DNA of 15,481 nucleotides from Candidatus Iainarchaeum sp. (GCA_017608995.1 JAFCEU010000028.1:1-15481); one strand, 5' to 3'. Shown: positions 1-7,149, numbered from the stretch's first letter. Program-made: numbers and translations. The notes: a model not told the origin generated them from the letters alone.

Positions 1-1
1 A

Positions 2-1528
2 GTGAAAAGCAAGATTCCTTATGCTGCAAAAGATGTTGCAATATTTTTGCCTTTGCCTGCAAACAATGTTGAAAACGCAAAAGCGCATGATGAGTTCGGC
101 AAAAACATAAGCCTTAAATTGAGCGGTAAGCGCATCGAGGCAATTATCAAAGAGCTTGGGGCTTATGAACGCAAGCGCTTCTATCTGCAGCTTACTATTA
201 GCGATTATTCATTATTTAAAAATAAGCTTATTGAAGATACAAAAGCGTTGCTTCGCGACCTGCTTGCTTCTAATGAGCTTTCTAGCGAAGCTAATGAGCT
301 ACTCAGCGATTTAGAACAGCTCGGCTCTGAAGCAAGCCTAGAAAAGCTTCAAGACGCTTACAAAAAGGCCTTAGAGCTTAAAAACAGAAAAGAAACCATT
401 CTAATATTCGAAGAGCGTTACAACTTTTTCAAAGGCGCCCTTAAAAGCAGAATAGATACACTCAAAAAAACGATGCAGCAAGCAAAACAACTCGGAATGG
501 CTGAGCTAGCGGCTTCTCTACAAGAAAAGCTTAGCAATGCAGAAATGGCGCTTGCTGAAGCAGAGAAATTATTTGGCACTAATAAGGAAAAAGCGATAGA
601 GCTGATTGAAAATGCAATAGCAGCGCTTTCGGATCTACAAGAGAATAAAACTGCAAAGCTTTTTAAAGAGCAGGCTGAGCAGCTTATTGAGCAAGCAAAC
701 GCATTTGCAAAACTACTTACTAGAACAGGGTTGAAGGATGCAAACACAACAAAGCTAATGAAATTAGCAATGCAAAGTTACGAAAATGCTTGCAAGCTAA
801 TTTCAGAAGCCAAGCTTCTGGAAGCTAAAAATAACATAGTAACGTTGCAGCATTCTTTAACTGATCTAAATTCGTATTTTGAAAGTAGTTTGGAAAGACG
901 CATAGCCAATATCGCTTCAGGATTAGATTTTGTTGAAAGGTTTAGAAACAGCTTTGCTTCTAGGCTCAGCTCCCTTGAAAAGCAGCTTGCCAGCGTTACA
1001 AAAACCCAGCTTGTTGACGCTCGCTACTTGCCGGGCTTTGATCAACACTTGCTTAGTGAGCTTGCAGAGCAAGCGGAACTTACAAACGACCCACTTTGGA
1101 AAAAACTAAAAGCGCTTCTTGCAGAGAATTCACTTGTTGAAGTAGCAGAGCTCGCAAATGCCGAGCGTTTCGATGAAAAACTTTCAAAGCTAAGGGCCTT
1201 GGATGTAAGAGTTATGCAGCTTGAAGATAAGCTAAAGGAAGAAGCACTCTATTATGTGCAATTGCTGGAAAAAAGCGCAAGCGATAAAGCGCTAAGCACT
1301 TTAAAGAAGCAAGCAAGGGAGGAATTATTGAAAGAGAACTATCTAAAAGCAATAGTTATTGCAAAAGCAGGTTTGGCTTCGCTTCCTGAAACAGAGAATA
1401 GCTCTGCGTTTTATGCAACTCTATTTGCTTTATCGGCGCTAGCGATAGCAGCAGTAGCTAAATTGAAAAGGAACAAAAAGGAAAAGCCGACCTTTAGAAG
1501 AGTTTTGCGAAACCCCAATTCTTTATGA
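2..1528 (+). CDS. Coiled-coil protein with C-terminal membrane anchor, probably 5'-truncated by the window
   Basis: I do not recognise this protein. The readable frame covers 508 codons and opens with GTG at the window edge. The first 70 residues read like the end of a beta-rich domain, so the real start probably lies upstream. From about residue 70 to 460 the sequence is charged and leucine/alanine-rich with heptad-like spacing, so a long helical or coiled-coil region is likely. Near the C-terminus a hydrophobic stretch (about residues 469-486, rich in Ala, Leu and Phe) is followed by a very basic tail (KLKRNKKEK and beyond). This predicts a single membrane anchor with the helical part outside the cell and a short cytoplasmic tail. 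It converges on the secreted protein at 1543-2724 across a 14-bp gap, and both may belong to the envelope. That the frame is coding is nearly certain; the topology is inferred. Confidence 0.8.
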   Translation: MKSKIPYAAKDVAIFLPLPANNVENAKAHDEFGKNISLKLSGKRIEAIIKELGAYERKRFYLQLTISDYSLFKNKLIEDTKALLRDLLASNELSSEANELLSDLEQLGSEASLEKLQDAYKKALELKNRKETILIFEERYNFFKGALKSRIDTLKKTMQQAKQLGMAELAASLQEKLSNAEMALAEAEKLFGTNKEKAIELIENAIAALSDLQENKTAKLFKEQAEQLIEQANAFAKLLTRTGLKDANTTKLMKLAMQSYENACKLISEAKLLEAKNNIVTLQHSLTDLNSYFESSLERRIANIASGLDFVERFRNSFASRLSSLEKQLASVTKTQLVDARYLPGFDQHLLSELAEQAELTNDPLWKKLKALLAENSLVEVAELANAERFDEKLSKLRALDVRVMQLEDKLKEEALYYVQLLEKSASDKALSTLKKQAREELLKENYLKAIVIAKAGLASLPETENSSAFYATLFALSALAIAAVAKLKRNKKEKPTFRRVLRNPNSL

Positions 1529-1542
1529 GTATTATGTATAAG

Positions 1543-2724
1543 CTACTCTGATTGGGAGTTTAGATAGAGAAAAACTCCAATTGCGATTAGCACAAGCAAG
1601 ATGCTTAACACTACAAGTGCAGTATTGTCTTTCTCCTCTGAAAATACTGTGGCTTCTGGGCAGTGTATTTGAAAATTATAGTCCGCGATAGTAACTAAGC
1701 AGCTTAGCTTAGCGTTTTCAGCGTTGGAAAGCAAAAATTTTGCCCTGTTAGTATCTCTTGGCCCAACACTAATAAGCGCTTTTTCTGGTTCTACAGTAGC
1801 ATTCTCAGAAATAATACGCACTTCCACATTTTTCAAGATTATGCCGGAGCTATTTGAAACTACTACGCTAACCTTTGCTTTACCATCCTGTTCTATAGAA
1901 TCCACTATAAGAGCAGCGTTGATTTCTGGCGTTTTCCTTGGAATTATAGTTACTGTATTGGAAAGCAGCATTCTTTGCTCAGAGAACGCGTCTGTATAGT
2001 AAAGCGCTGAAGGCGGCAAATTGAAGCGTGTTGCTTCCTTAACGCGCACAATATAATAGAAACTTAAGGTTTCATTGGGTTTTGCAACTGCTTCAAATAT
2101 CGCTTCGCCAATTTCTTTTTTAGTGCTGCGCTCCCCTGCAATTCCACGTTTAGATTCAACAAGTATATTGGCATCCTCGTTGCCAGAATTCCTAACACTT
2201 ATTCTTACATTAAGGTCTTCACCTATCACTGCTTCATATCGCTCAACACAATCGTTGCCAGCAACAATGCATTTCCTAAAATCTTCTTTCTCAAACACAG
2301 GCATTTTATAGTATGCTATCTTTGAGCTGTTGCTCAGCTCTATCTTGGTTATGCTCCTGCTTGGCTTCAAACAGATTTTAAGCAGGCTTTCTTCCTTTAT
2401 GAATTCTTTATTTATAGGAACTCTTGCAATGCAAGCTTCATTGCATTTAAGCTCGCTAGCTCCGAGAGCAGCAACCCTTTTTCCGTTTAGGAACGCTTCT
2501 ATTTTTGCATTGCCTGTGTTGGAAGGTTTTAATTTGAGCTCTAGAATAAGAAAAGCATAGCCCTCTGCTTTCGGCAATGTTATGTAGAAGTCTTTACATT
2601 GCTCTTCGCTAGCCTCAAAGCTTTCATATCCAAAATCAGCGAGGCTCTTTTCAAAAACCACTGAGCCATAAACGCTTGCGCAAAGTAACGCTAAGAGCAG
2701 CGCAAGCATCGCATGCTTAGCCAT
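1543..2724 (-). CDS. Secreted surface protein with signal peptide and C-terminal transmembrane anchor
   Basis: The function is unknown. The 393-residue product has a hydrophobic N-terminal segment (residues 6-20) ending in SVYG-S, a good signal-peptide cleavage context. A C-terminal transmembrane helix spans about 367-388 with only a few residues after it, so nearly the whole protein should face outward. Eight cysteines lie outside the signal peptide (43, 94, 98, 118, 152, 159, 342, 355) and could form disulfides. The region 170-260 (pattern of I-S-V-R-N-S-G-N-E-D-A-N) and the region 280-345 look like Ig-like beta-sandwich modules of the CARDB type; this is a weak inference. The ATG at 2724 overlaps the last 8 bases of the upstream kinase gene, so the two are probably co-transcribed and translationally coupled. 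A second in-frame ATG at 2709 would remove the overlap and leave an even more compact signal peptide. Confidence 0.82.
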   Translation of the reverse strand: MAKHAMLALLLALLCASVYGSVVFEKSLADFGYESFEASEEQCKDFYITLPKAEGYAFLILELKLKPSNTGNAKIEAFLNGKRVAALGASELKCNEACIARVPINKEFIKEESLLKICLKPSRSITKIELSNSSKIAYYKMPVFEKEDFRKCIVAGNDCVERYEAVIGEDLNVRISVRNSGNEDANILVESKRGIAGERSTKKEIGEAIFEAVAKPNETLSFYYIVRVKEATRFNLPPSALYYTDAFSEQRMLLSNTVTIIPRKTPEINAALIVDSIEQDGKAKVSVVVSNSSGIILKNVEVRIISENATVEPEKALISVGPRDTNRAKFLLSNAENAKLSCLVTIADYNFQIHCPEATVFSEEKDNTALVVLSILLVLIAIGVFLYLNSQSE

Positions 2725-3211
2725 ACATTCCGCGCTCCTTAAGCTCCTTAATAATTGTGTTAAGAGTTTCTTTTATTCCTTTCTCGTTTTTTACCTCTAT
2801 TACTTTGTTCTTCTTATATCTCCTAAACACATGCTTCTTACAGTAGTCTATTCCCTCACAAAAAACATTGTCCATTATTTTCACATCGTTGTAGCCTTTC
2901 CTTTCGAGCCTCTCTTGAAGTATCTCGGGATGCACTCGCAACAGCACAACAGCATCAACATCAAGCTTTATTTCGCAAAGCGTGTGCCCTTCAATTATTA
3001 TATTGCTGTTTTTACCCAACACTTTGCTTAGCTCTTGCTTGAGCTTCCTCAATGAAATCTCAAGTTCTGCATTGCTATGATCCCATTTTGCTATGCCCTT
3101 TTGCAATGCAAAGTCAGCTTCGTTTATCGTTTTGCATCTGAGCCTCTTTGCAAGCTGCTTAGCAATAGTGGTTTTTCCGGTGCCCGGAGAGCCGGTAATT
3201 AAAAGTTTCAT
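2717..3211 (-). CDS. Fap7/hCINAP-like adenylate kinase family protein
   Basis: This 164-residue protein is a small P-loop nucleotide kinase. Walker A is GSPGTGKT at residues 7-14. It is followed by the family signature I-I-E-G-H in the middle, then V-L-L-R-V-H-P-E and E-R-L-E-R-K-G-Y, with a lid-like segment after that. This order matches archaeal homologues of yeast Fap7, an adenylate kinase/ATPase that acts in late small-subunit ribosome assembly. The equivalent role here is inferred from the family. The frame stays open upstream to 3343, but the start is placed at ATG 3211: the P-loop follows immediately, as in relatives, and a TATA-like element (3233-3241) lies about 25 bp upstream, which predicts a leaderless transcript. 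The segment usually reading E-N-V-E-A-E is N-V-F-C-E-G here, a mild deviation. Confidence 0.88.
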   Translation of the reverse strand: MKLLITGSPGTGKTTIAKQLAKRLRCKTINEADFALQKGIAKWDHSNAELEISLRKLKQELSKVLGKNSNIIIEGHTLCEIKLDVDAVVLLRVHPEILQERLERKGYNDVKIMDNVFCEGIDYCKKHVFRRYKKNKVIEVKNEKGIKETLNTIIKELKERGMYG

Positions 3212-3232
3212 AATAATTTTATGCCTAAAAAT

Positions 3233-3241
3233 GAATAAAAA
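3233..3241 (-). promoter_or_regulatory. TATA-like box of the Fap7-like kinase
   Basis: The minus strand reads TTTTTATTC, centred about 25 bp upstream of the kinase ATG at 3211. In archaea this spacing places the transcription start at or next to the ATG, and no Shine-Dalgarno sequence is visible, so the mRNA is probably leaderless. The same T-rich stretch could also help terminate the upstream structured RNA. Confidence 0.45.
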
Positions 3242-3283
3242 CGCACGCTTTAAGAGCATAACCTTGAATTTTTGTAGAATTAG

Positions 3284-3446
3284 AAGGGTTAGGGTCGGTG
3301 AGGTGATCTTAGAATTAGGCCGGATTTGGTGAAAGCGGGACAATCATCGCTAACCACGCGACCTTCCTTAAGCTTAGCATAATTCTTTTTACAGCGCTCA
3401 TTGTCCCGCTTTTTAACCGGCATCATTCCAAAGCCCCCTAACCCAT
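3284..3446 (-). ncRNA. Candidate structured non-coding RNA of about 160 nt, family not recognised
   Basis: Five nested helices can be drawn by hand on the minus strand. P1 pairs GGGTTAGGG (3444-3436) with CCCTAACCC (3294-3286), 9 bp. P2 pairs TTTGGAAT (3432-3425) with ATTCTAAG (3315-3308), 8 pairs including two G-U. P3 pairs GCCGG (3421-3417) with CCGGC (3323-3319). P4 is a perfect 13-bp stem, 3412-3400 with 3344-3332. P5 pairs CGCT (3396-3393) with AGCG (3351-3348). A strong archaeal TATA box (3466-3475) predicts transcription starting near 3445, exactly at the 5' strand of P1. The region is clearly more GC-rich than its AT-rich flanks, which is typical of RNA genes in AT-rich genomes. I find no tRNA, 5S, RNase P or SRP signature. 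A 45-codon open frame (3289-3426) overlaps it but resembles nothing I know. The 3' end is uncertain; T-tracts occur at 3226-3241. Confidence 0.6.
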
Positions 3447-3465
3447 ACTAATAAAATAACACACG

Positions 3466-3475
3466 TATATAAAAA
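3466..3475 (-). promoter_or_regulatory. TATA box of the candidate structured RNA
   Basis: The minus strand reads TTTTTATATA, preceded by an A-rich stretch that could serve as the BRE. The predicted start, about 25 bp downstream, is near 3445, one base outside helix P1 of the RNA. It is the clearest TATA box in the window, and no protein start with a ribosome binding site follows it closely. Confidence 0.6.
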
Positions 3476-3552
3476 TATTTCGCTTGAATAAGCCCAAAAT
3501 AAGCTTTTTTTTATGTAGAAAGGCTTTTTTGCCCTTAATTCAACGAAAAAGC

Positions 3553-3576
3553 AAAAAATAAGGCCTCTCTCCTTAT
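3553..3576 (-). terminator. Hairpin plus T-tract downstream of aCPSF1
   Basis: On the minus strand ATAAGG (3576-3571) can pair with CCTTAT (3563-3558), and six T residues follow directly (3558-3553). This has the form of an intrinsic terminator for transcripts that leave the aCPSF1 gene. Archaeal termination mainly needs the U-tract, so the hairpin may be incidental. Confidence 0.35.
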
Positions 3577-3649
3577 GTATAAGCCTATTTTTTCTTTAAT
3601 TCTACAAACCTTCATACAGCAAGCTAAAAATTGGTTATGTATAGAAAAA

Positions 3650-3686
3650 TTATTTTTCAAAAAGAAAAAGATTTTTTCAAAAATTA
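3650..3686 (-). terminator. U-rich 3' end of the aCPSF1 transcript
   Basis: Just past the aCPSF1 stop codon (3693-3695) the minus strand carries several T5-T6 tracts broken by short A or C interruptions. Oligo-U stretches are the known termination and 3'-processing signal in archaea, and aCPSF1 itself is the factor that acts on them. Most of 3430-3692 is AT-rich. It holds this element, the hairpin at 3553-3576 and the RNA promoter, but no gene that I can see. Confidence 0.45.
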
Positions 3687-3692
3687 GCCAAG

Positions 3693-5585
3693 CTATGCTA
3701 ACCTTTTAGCATCTAGGTTTTGTGGCGCAATTGCCCTTGTTTTAAATCGCGTGCTTATGAAGTTAGCGAAGCTTATCGCTTTGCTTTGCTCACCATGGTT
3801 CACTATTGCTCGCTTAGGCTTCGGCCTTAGGTTTTTCACGTAGTTTATGAGCTGATTCCTATCGCTATGGCCTGAAAAGCCCTCAACGGTTTCAACACGC
3901 ATATTTATCTTCAATGCTTTAGTTTTTCCGTTCTTTGCCATTATAGGGATTGTTCTCGTGCCTGTTTGTATTTTCCTGCCTAGTGACCCTTCGCCCTGAT
4001 AACCTACAAACACCAATGCGTTTTTCTCATCCTCTGCAAGTGCTTTTAGATACTCAACAGATGGGCCGCCAGTGAGCATGCCGCTACTCGCTATTATTAC
4101 CGAGCCGCCGTTATTTATTATCTCTTGCCTTTCATTTTCCTTTACAATCTCAAACATCTCTGAGGTAAAAGGCGAATCGTTCTGCAGGATACGCCTGCGC
4201 ACGCTTTCGCGCAAGTGTTCCGGGTAAGCGGTATGTATGGCGCTTGCTTCAGCAGTCATACCGTCTATATAACATTTACCATTGAATTCGCCGCGCCTGT
4301 AGAAATTCTCTAATACAAGCATTATTTCCTGACCTCTTCCAACCGCAAACACAGGAATAAGCACATTGCCTCCTCTCTGAATTGTTTCATTTATGATTTC
4401 GAGCAGCATTTGTTCAGCCCTTTGCCTATTTGGCTGTATATCTTGCTTGCCACCATATGTGCTTTCAATAATAAGCGTCTCCAACCTTGGGTACTTAGTG
4501 TCAACATTATCGAAAAGTCTTGTGAATCCGTACTTTATATCTCCTGAATAGAGCAGGTTATGGTCGCCTTGCCCTATATGTAAATGCACTGATGCTGAGC
4601 CAAGGATATGCGCAGCGTTATGTAGCGTTAACCTCACATCTGGCGCTATATCCGTTACTTCATTATAGTCTCGGGGTATGCAGTGCTTCACCATATGCTT
4701 CACATCTTGCTCTGTGTATGGGGGCTCCTTGCCTTCCTTAACGAGCACATCTATATAATCAAATTGAAGCAACACCATTAGGTCACGAGTAGGCTCTGTA
4801 CAATATACAGGCCCCTTATAACCATGCCTAAAGAGATAAGGCACAAAGCCTGCATGGTCTAAATGAGCGTGCGTAATAATTACCGCATCTATCTCATCCA
4901 TCGGAAAGTGCAGAGCATCAAGATAAGGGTATGGTTCTTTATTTGAAGCCACATTTATGCCGCAATCCAATAATATTCTCGTTTCGTTCGTTTCAAGCAA
5001 AATGCAGCTTCTCCCAACCTCTCTAAAACCACCTAAGAAGACAACGCGCACCCAGTAATTGTTGTTTATGTGCATTTCTTTGTAAATACGCTTCGCAACA
5101 TTCTTCAAAATCTCTTTCCTTTCCTTATGGTATTTATGCAGGTGATGCCTTATTCCTCGCAATATATCCGACTTTGATGTTGGTGCCCTATTGATCTTTG
5201 GCGTCCAGCCAGTTTCGAGTATTATCGCCTTTGAAGTTGAACCTTCCTTTCCAATAACTAGGCCAGGCTTCAATGCCTCTATAACAACCTCACTGAAGCC
5301 ATCGTTAAACTTTATATCCCTTATGTCCGCTTCCTTGGGCACGATCTCCAGTATCTTCTCTTTGGCTTCAGCAGGATCCTTTAGCAAGCTTTTATCAGTG
5401 CGTATATTTATGCGCTTCTTTAGCTCTGAGGCTACGCGAGCCACTAGATTCTCATTTTCAAAAAACGCCCTTGGGTTTTTGGTGTAGAGCGCTATCTCAG
5501 GGCCTTCAAATTCTATCTTTGTTACCTCTGCCTCTGCTGGCAGCACTTCTTTTATGCGTGCTTTTATTTCCTCTATCCCTTCCAT
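3693..5585 (-). CDS. cpsf1: KH-domain beta-CASP ribonuclease, archaeal transcription termination factor (aCPSF1/FttA)
   Basis: This 630-residue protein has the normal aCPSF1 length and plan. Two N-terminal KH-like domains lie at about residues 1-65 and 66-140, the second with GKEG at 112-115. A metallo-beta-lactamase fold starts near 178 and contains HAHLDH (239-244), H326 and D349. The beta-CASP insert spans about 370-560, with I-E-S-T-Y-G-G at 373-379. C-terminal motifs include FSGHSD (H573) and NHGE (H597). All the zinc-ligand residues are therefore present and the enzyme should be active. Characterised orthologues cleave nascent RNA at U-rich sites and terminate transcription together with RNA polymerase; that role is inferred here. 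The ATG at 5585 follows a 72-bp gap after the proteasome beta gene. The gap contains a T-rich TATA-like element, so the gene may have its own promoter. The psmB-aCPSF1 adjacency is also found in other archaea, as I recall for Methanocaldococcus jannaschii. Confidence 0.96.
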   Translation of the reverse strand: MEGIEEIKARIKEVLPAEAEVTKIEFEGPEIALYTKNPRAFFENENLVARVASELKKRINIRTDKSLLKDPAEAKEKILEIVPKEADIRDIKFNDGFSEVVIEALKPGLVIGKEGSTSKAIILETGWTPKINRAPTSKSDILRGIRHHLHKYHKERKEILKNVAKRIYKEMHINNNYWVRVVFLGGFREVGRSCILLETNETRILLDCGINVASNKEPYPYLDALHFPMDEIDAVIITHAHLDHAGFVPYLFRHGYKGPVYCTEPTRDLMVLLQFDYIDVLVKEGKEPPYTEQDVKHMVKHCIPRDYNEVTDIAPDVRLTLHNAAHILGSASVHLHIGQGDHNLLYSGDIKYGFTRLFDNVDTKYPRLETLIIESTYGGKQDIQPNRQRAEQMLLEIINETIQRGGNVLIPVFAVGRGQEIMLVLENFYRRGEFNGKCYIDGMTAEASAIHTAYPEHLRESVRRRILQNDSPFTSEMFEIVKENERQEIINNGGSVIIASSGMLTGGPSVEYLKALAEDEKNALVFVGYQGEGSLGRKIQTGTRTIPIMAKNGKTKALKINMRVETVEGFSGHSDRNQLINYVKNLRPKPKRAIVNHGEQSKAISFANFISTRFKTRAIAPQNLDAKRLA

Positions 5586-5657
5586 GTTACCACAGTTTAA
5601 GAGCCTATCCCAAAAAACGCCCGATTATTAATAAAAACTAAAAATTTCCCAAAAGCT

Positions 5658-6314
5658 TTATTTCTTCTTTTCGATCTTCTTCAAATACTTTTCAACTTCT
5701 TTTTCGCCTAGTTCCTTCACGCCTTTTGCACTTATCACTGTAACGTTTATTGATTTTCCACCTGTGTAGATATCGCGCTTTCTGCTCGCATCTATCGCCT
5801 TTACCGCTAACACAATTGCTTCGTTTTCACTCATATCGCTTCGATATTCACTGTCCAAAATAGCTAACGCTAGCTGCGTTCCTGAGCCTGAGATAGCAAA
5901 CTTATTGCGCTCTATAAGGTCACCGTATGGTGTTACTTCGAAGAGAGTTGGCTTATCTACTACGCCACCAATGATAAACTGCGCAACATATGGGAAAAAG
6001 CGGTTTGCGTTCAGCACGTTTGAAAGCAGGGTTGCTAGCGCCTTTGGCGTTATATATGTATTGCGCTCTGTTTCATAGAGCTTTGCATGCGCTCTAAGAA
6101 ACCTTATTATTGCGAGCGAATCACCTACACTGCCCGCGTTTGTTAAAGCTATTCTATCAGTTATTTTGTATATTTTTTTAGCTTCAGTCTCATAACTCAA
6201 ATTGCCTAAAGTGGCTTTCATATCTGCTGCAAGCACAACAGCATCTTTTGCTATTAATCCTACTGTGGTTGTTCCGGTTTTAATCTTATCCTCTTTTACC
6301 AAATAGATCACCAA
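5658..6314 (-). CDS. psmB: 20S proteasome beta subunit
   Basis: This is the catalytic subunit of the archaeal 20S proteasome, an N-terminal-nucleophile threonine protease that degrades unfolded proteins. The propeptide ends in K-T-G and is cut before T15 (TTTVG), the active nucleophile. D31 and K47 match Asp17 and Lys33 of the mature enzyme. GSG at 143-145 and D-A-S-R-K-R-D at 175-181 are also in place, so all the catalytic machinery is there. The C-terminal tail is lysine-rich (KKIEKKK). The start is uncertain. The longest frame opens with TTG at 6314 and GTG at 6311. However, a perfect GGTGATC ribosome binding site lies at 6306-6312, inside that N-terminus, so TTG at 6302 is the likelier start and would give a 10-residue propeptide. 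A TATA box (6352-6363) places the RNA start near 6333. The protein identity is secure. Confidence 0.96.
   Translation of the reverse strand: MVIYLVKEDKIKTGTTTVGLIAKDAVVLAADMKATLGNLSYETEAKKIYKITDRIALTNAGSVGDSLAIIRFLRAHAKLYETERNTYITPKALATLLSNVLNANRFFPYVAQFIIGGVVDKPTLFEVTPYGDLIERNKFAISGSGTQLALAILDSEYRSDMSENEAIVLAVKAIDASRKRDIYTGGKSINVTVISAKGVKELGEKEVEKYLKKIEKKK
6306..6312 (-). promoter_or_regulatory. Ribosome binding site that decides the psmB start
   Basis: The minus strand reads GGTGATC, fully complementary to the archaeal 16S 3' end. Six bases separate its GGTG core from a TTG at 6302. This favours the shorter reading of psmB over the upstream TTG/GTG codons that the site itself overlaps. Confidence 0.5.
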
Positions 6315-6351
6315 CAGAAAAAGAAGGCTTATACTAATCTTTCTTCAACAC

Positions 6352-6363
6352 AATATTTAAAAG
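6352..6363 (-). promoter_or_regulatory. TATA box of psmB
   Basis: The minus strand reads TTTTAAATATTG between the FKBP stop (6409) and psmB. The transcription start predicted 25 bp downstream is near 6333, leaving a leader of about 20-30 nt that contains the GGTGATC site. It suggests psmB is not dependent on read-through from the FKBP gene. Confidence 0.5.
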
Positions 6364-6408
6364 GCTATTCTTGCCCGCTCTTTTGCATTTGTATAGCGTT
6401 ACTGTTGC

Positions 6409-7137
6409 TTATTTTTGTTCTTCGCTTTCTTCCTGCTCGCCTTCTTCCTTTGGCTCCGTCTCTTTTAGAAGCTCCTCTGTGAAGCTCTCCACAAACTTAA
6501 CTTCCTTTGCCTTTGTGCTCTTCAGAGCTGCCTTTGCAAACGCTCTCTTCAACCCTTCTACGCCAACAAGCTTATGAGCTGGAGCTTCTACTATAAGTGC
6601 GTTTTCCTTAAACTCAAACTTTATATCATCCCTCGCAAAGGAAAAGAATTTTTCTACCAATGCGTTTGCTTTGTTTTCGTCACCTTCAATTTTCTCAATC
6701 ACTTCAAGCTCGAACTCTATTTCCTTGCCTGCAAGCGGGTGATTAAAATCTACTCTAACCCTGCCGCCACTAACGCTCTGCACACGTCCTTTTAAACCGT
6801 TTAGATCTACCACTAACCCAGGAAACGGCGTAATGTTGCGCTTTTTGAATTCCTTCAGAGCAACAACCCTTACCAATTCATCATTGCGCTCGCCAAATGC
6901 TTCCTTCGGCTCAAGCTTTATGCGCTTTTTTTCGCCAACGCTCATATTCTTTAGCTCATTATCAACTTTTTCAAAGAAATTGCGCTCGCCAATTACAGCT
7001 ATAGCCGCCTGGTACTTGCGCTTTTCGTCAAATATGCCTTCTTTAACAGCTACTTCCTCTTTAGTTGTTTCGACTACCTCATTGTCTTGGAATGCAGTAT
7101 AATGCACTTTCACTATGTCCCCATCTTTAAAAGCCAT
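6409..7137 (-). CDS. Long-type FKBP peptidyl-prolyl cis-trans isomerase (SlyD-like)
   Basis: This 242-residue protein isomerises Xaa-Pro bonds and probably chaperones folding in the cytoplasm. The N-terminal FKBP part starts K-D-G-D-I-V-K-V-H-Y-T and includes V-G-E-K-K-R and P-K-E-A-F-G-E-R (77-84). An insert-in-flap domain interrupts it at about 86-128. It closes with V-D-F-N-H-P-L-A-G-K (129-138), the hallmark of SlyD/archaeal FKBPs. A C-terminal domain of about 70 residues (155-225) and an acidic Glu-rich tail (226-242) make it the long archaeal form. The frame is open further upstream, but ATG 7137 is chosen because GAGGTGG (7143-7149) lies 5 bases before it and the FKBP fold begins immediately. 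A promoter region (7166-7179) is divergent from that of the plus-strand gene at 7267. Confidence 0.94.
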   Translation of the reverse strand: MAFKDGDIVKVHYTAFQDNEVVETTKEEVAVKEGIFDEKRKYQAAIAVIGERNFFEKVDNELKNMSVGEKKRIKLEPKEAFGERNDELVRVVALKEFKKRNITPFPGLVVDLNGLKGRVQSVSGGRVRVDFNHPLAGKEIEFELEVIEKIEGDENKANALVEKFFSFARDDIKFEFKENALIVEAPAHKLVGVEGLKRAFAKAALKSTKAKEVKFVESFTEELLKETEPKEEGEQEESEEQK

Positions 7138-7142
7138 AATTT

Positions 7143-7149
7143 CCACCTC
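7143..7149 (-). promoter_or_regulatory. Strong ribosome binding site of the FKBP gene
   Basis: The minus strand reads GAGGTGG, five bases before ATG 7137. It fixes the start codon against the longer open frame that extends to 7188. Confidence 0.75.

Noticed and set aside
1532..1543. The 12-mer TTATGTATAAGC in the convergent gap, repeated at 3573-3584
   Set aside because: In a 15-kb AT-rich window several 12-mers are expected to recur by chance, and the flanking sequences do not align.
3212..3343. N-terminal extension of the Fap7-like kinase back to 3343
   Set aside because: The P-loop must be near the N-terminus in this family, the extension overlaps the candidate RNA, and a TATA-like box lies at the right distance from ATG 3211.
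3341..3352. A box C-like sequence (GCGATGA) suggesting a C/D guide RNA
   Set aside because: One base departs from the consensus, no matching D box or C'/D' pair is properly placed, and the segment is partly inside helices P4 and P5.
3332..3412. A tRNA-like reading: GCGGGAC/GTCCCGC as a 7-bp acceptor stem followed by CACCA
   Set aside because: No T-arm or anticodon arm can be formed at the required distances, and the stem extends to 13 bp.
3289..3426. A 45-codon open frame on the minus strand starting with two ATG codons just after a strong TATA box
   Set aside because: It has no clear ribosome binding site, contains codons that look unusual here (CGG, GTC, CCC), resembles no small archaeal protein that I know, and coincides with extensive perfect complementarity better explained by RNA structure. 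It remains an alternative.
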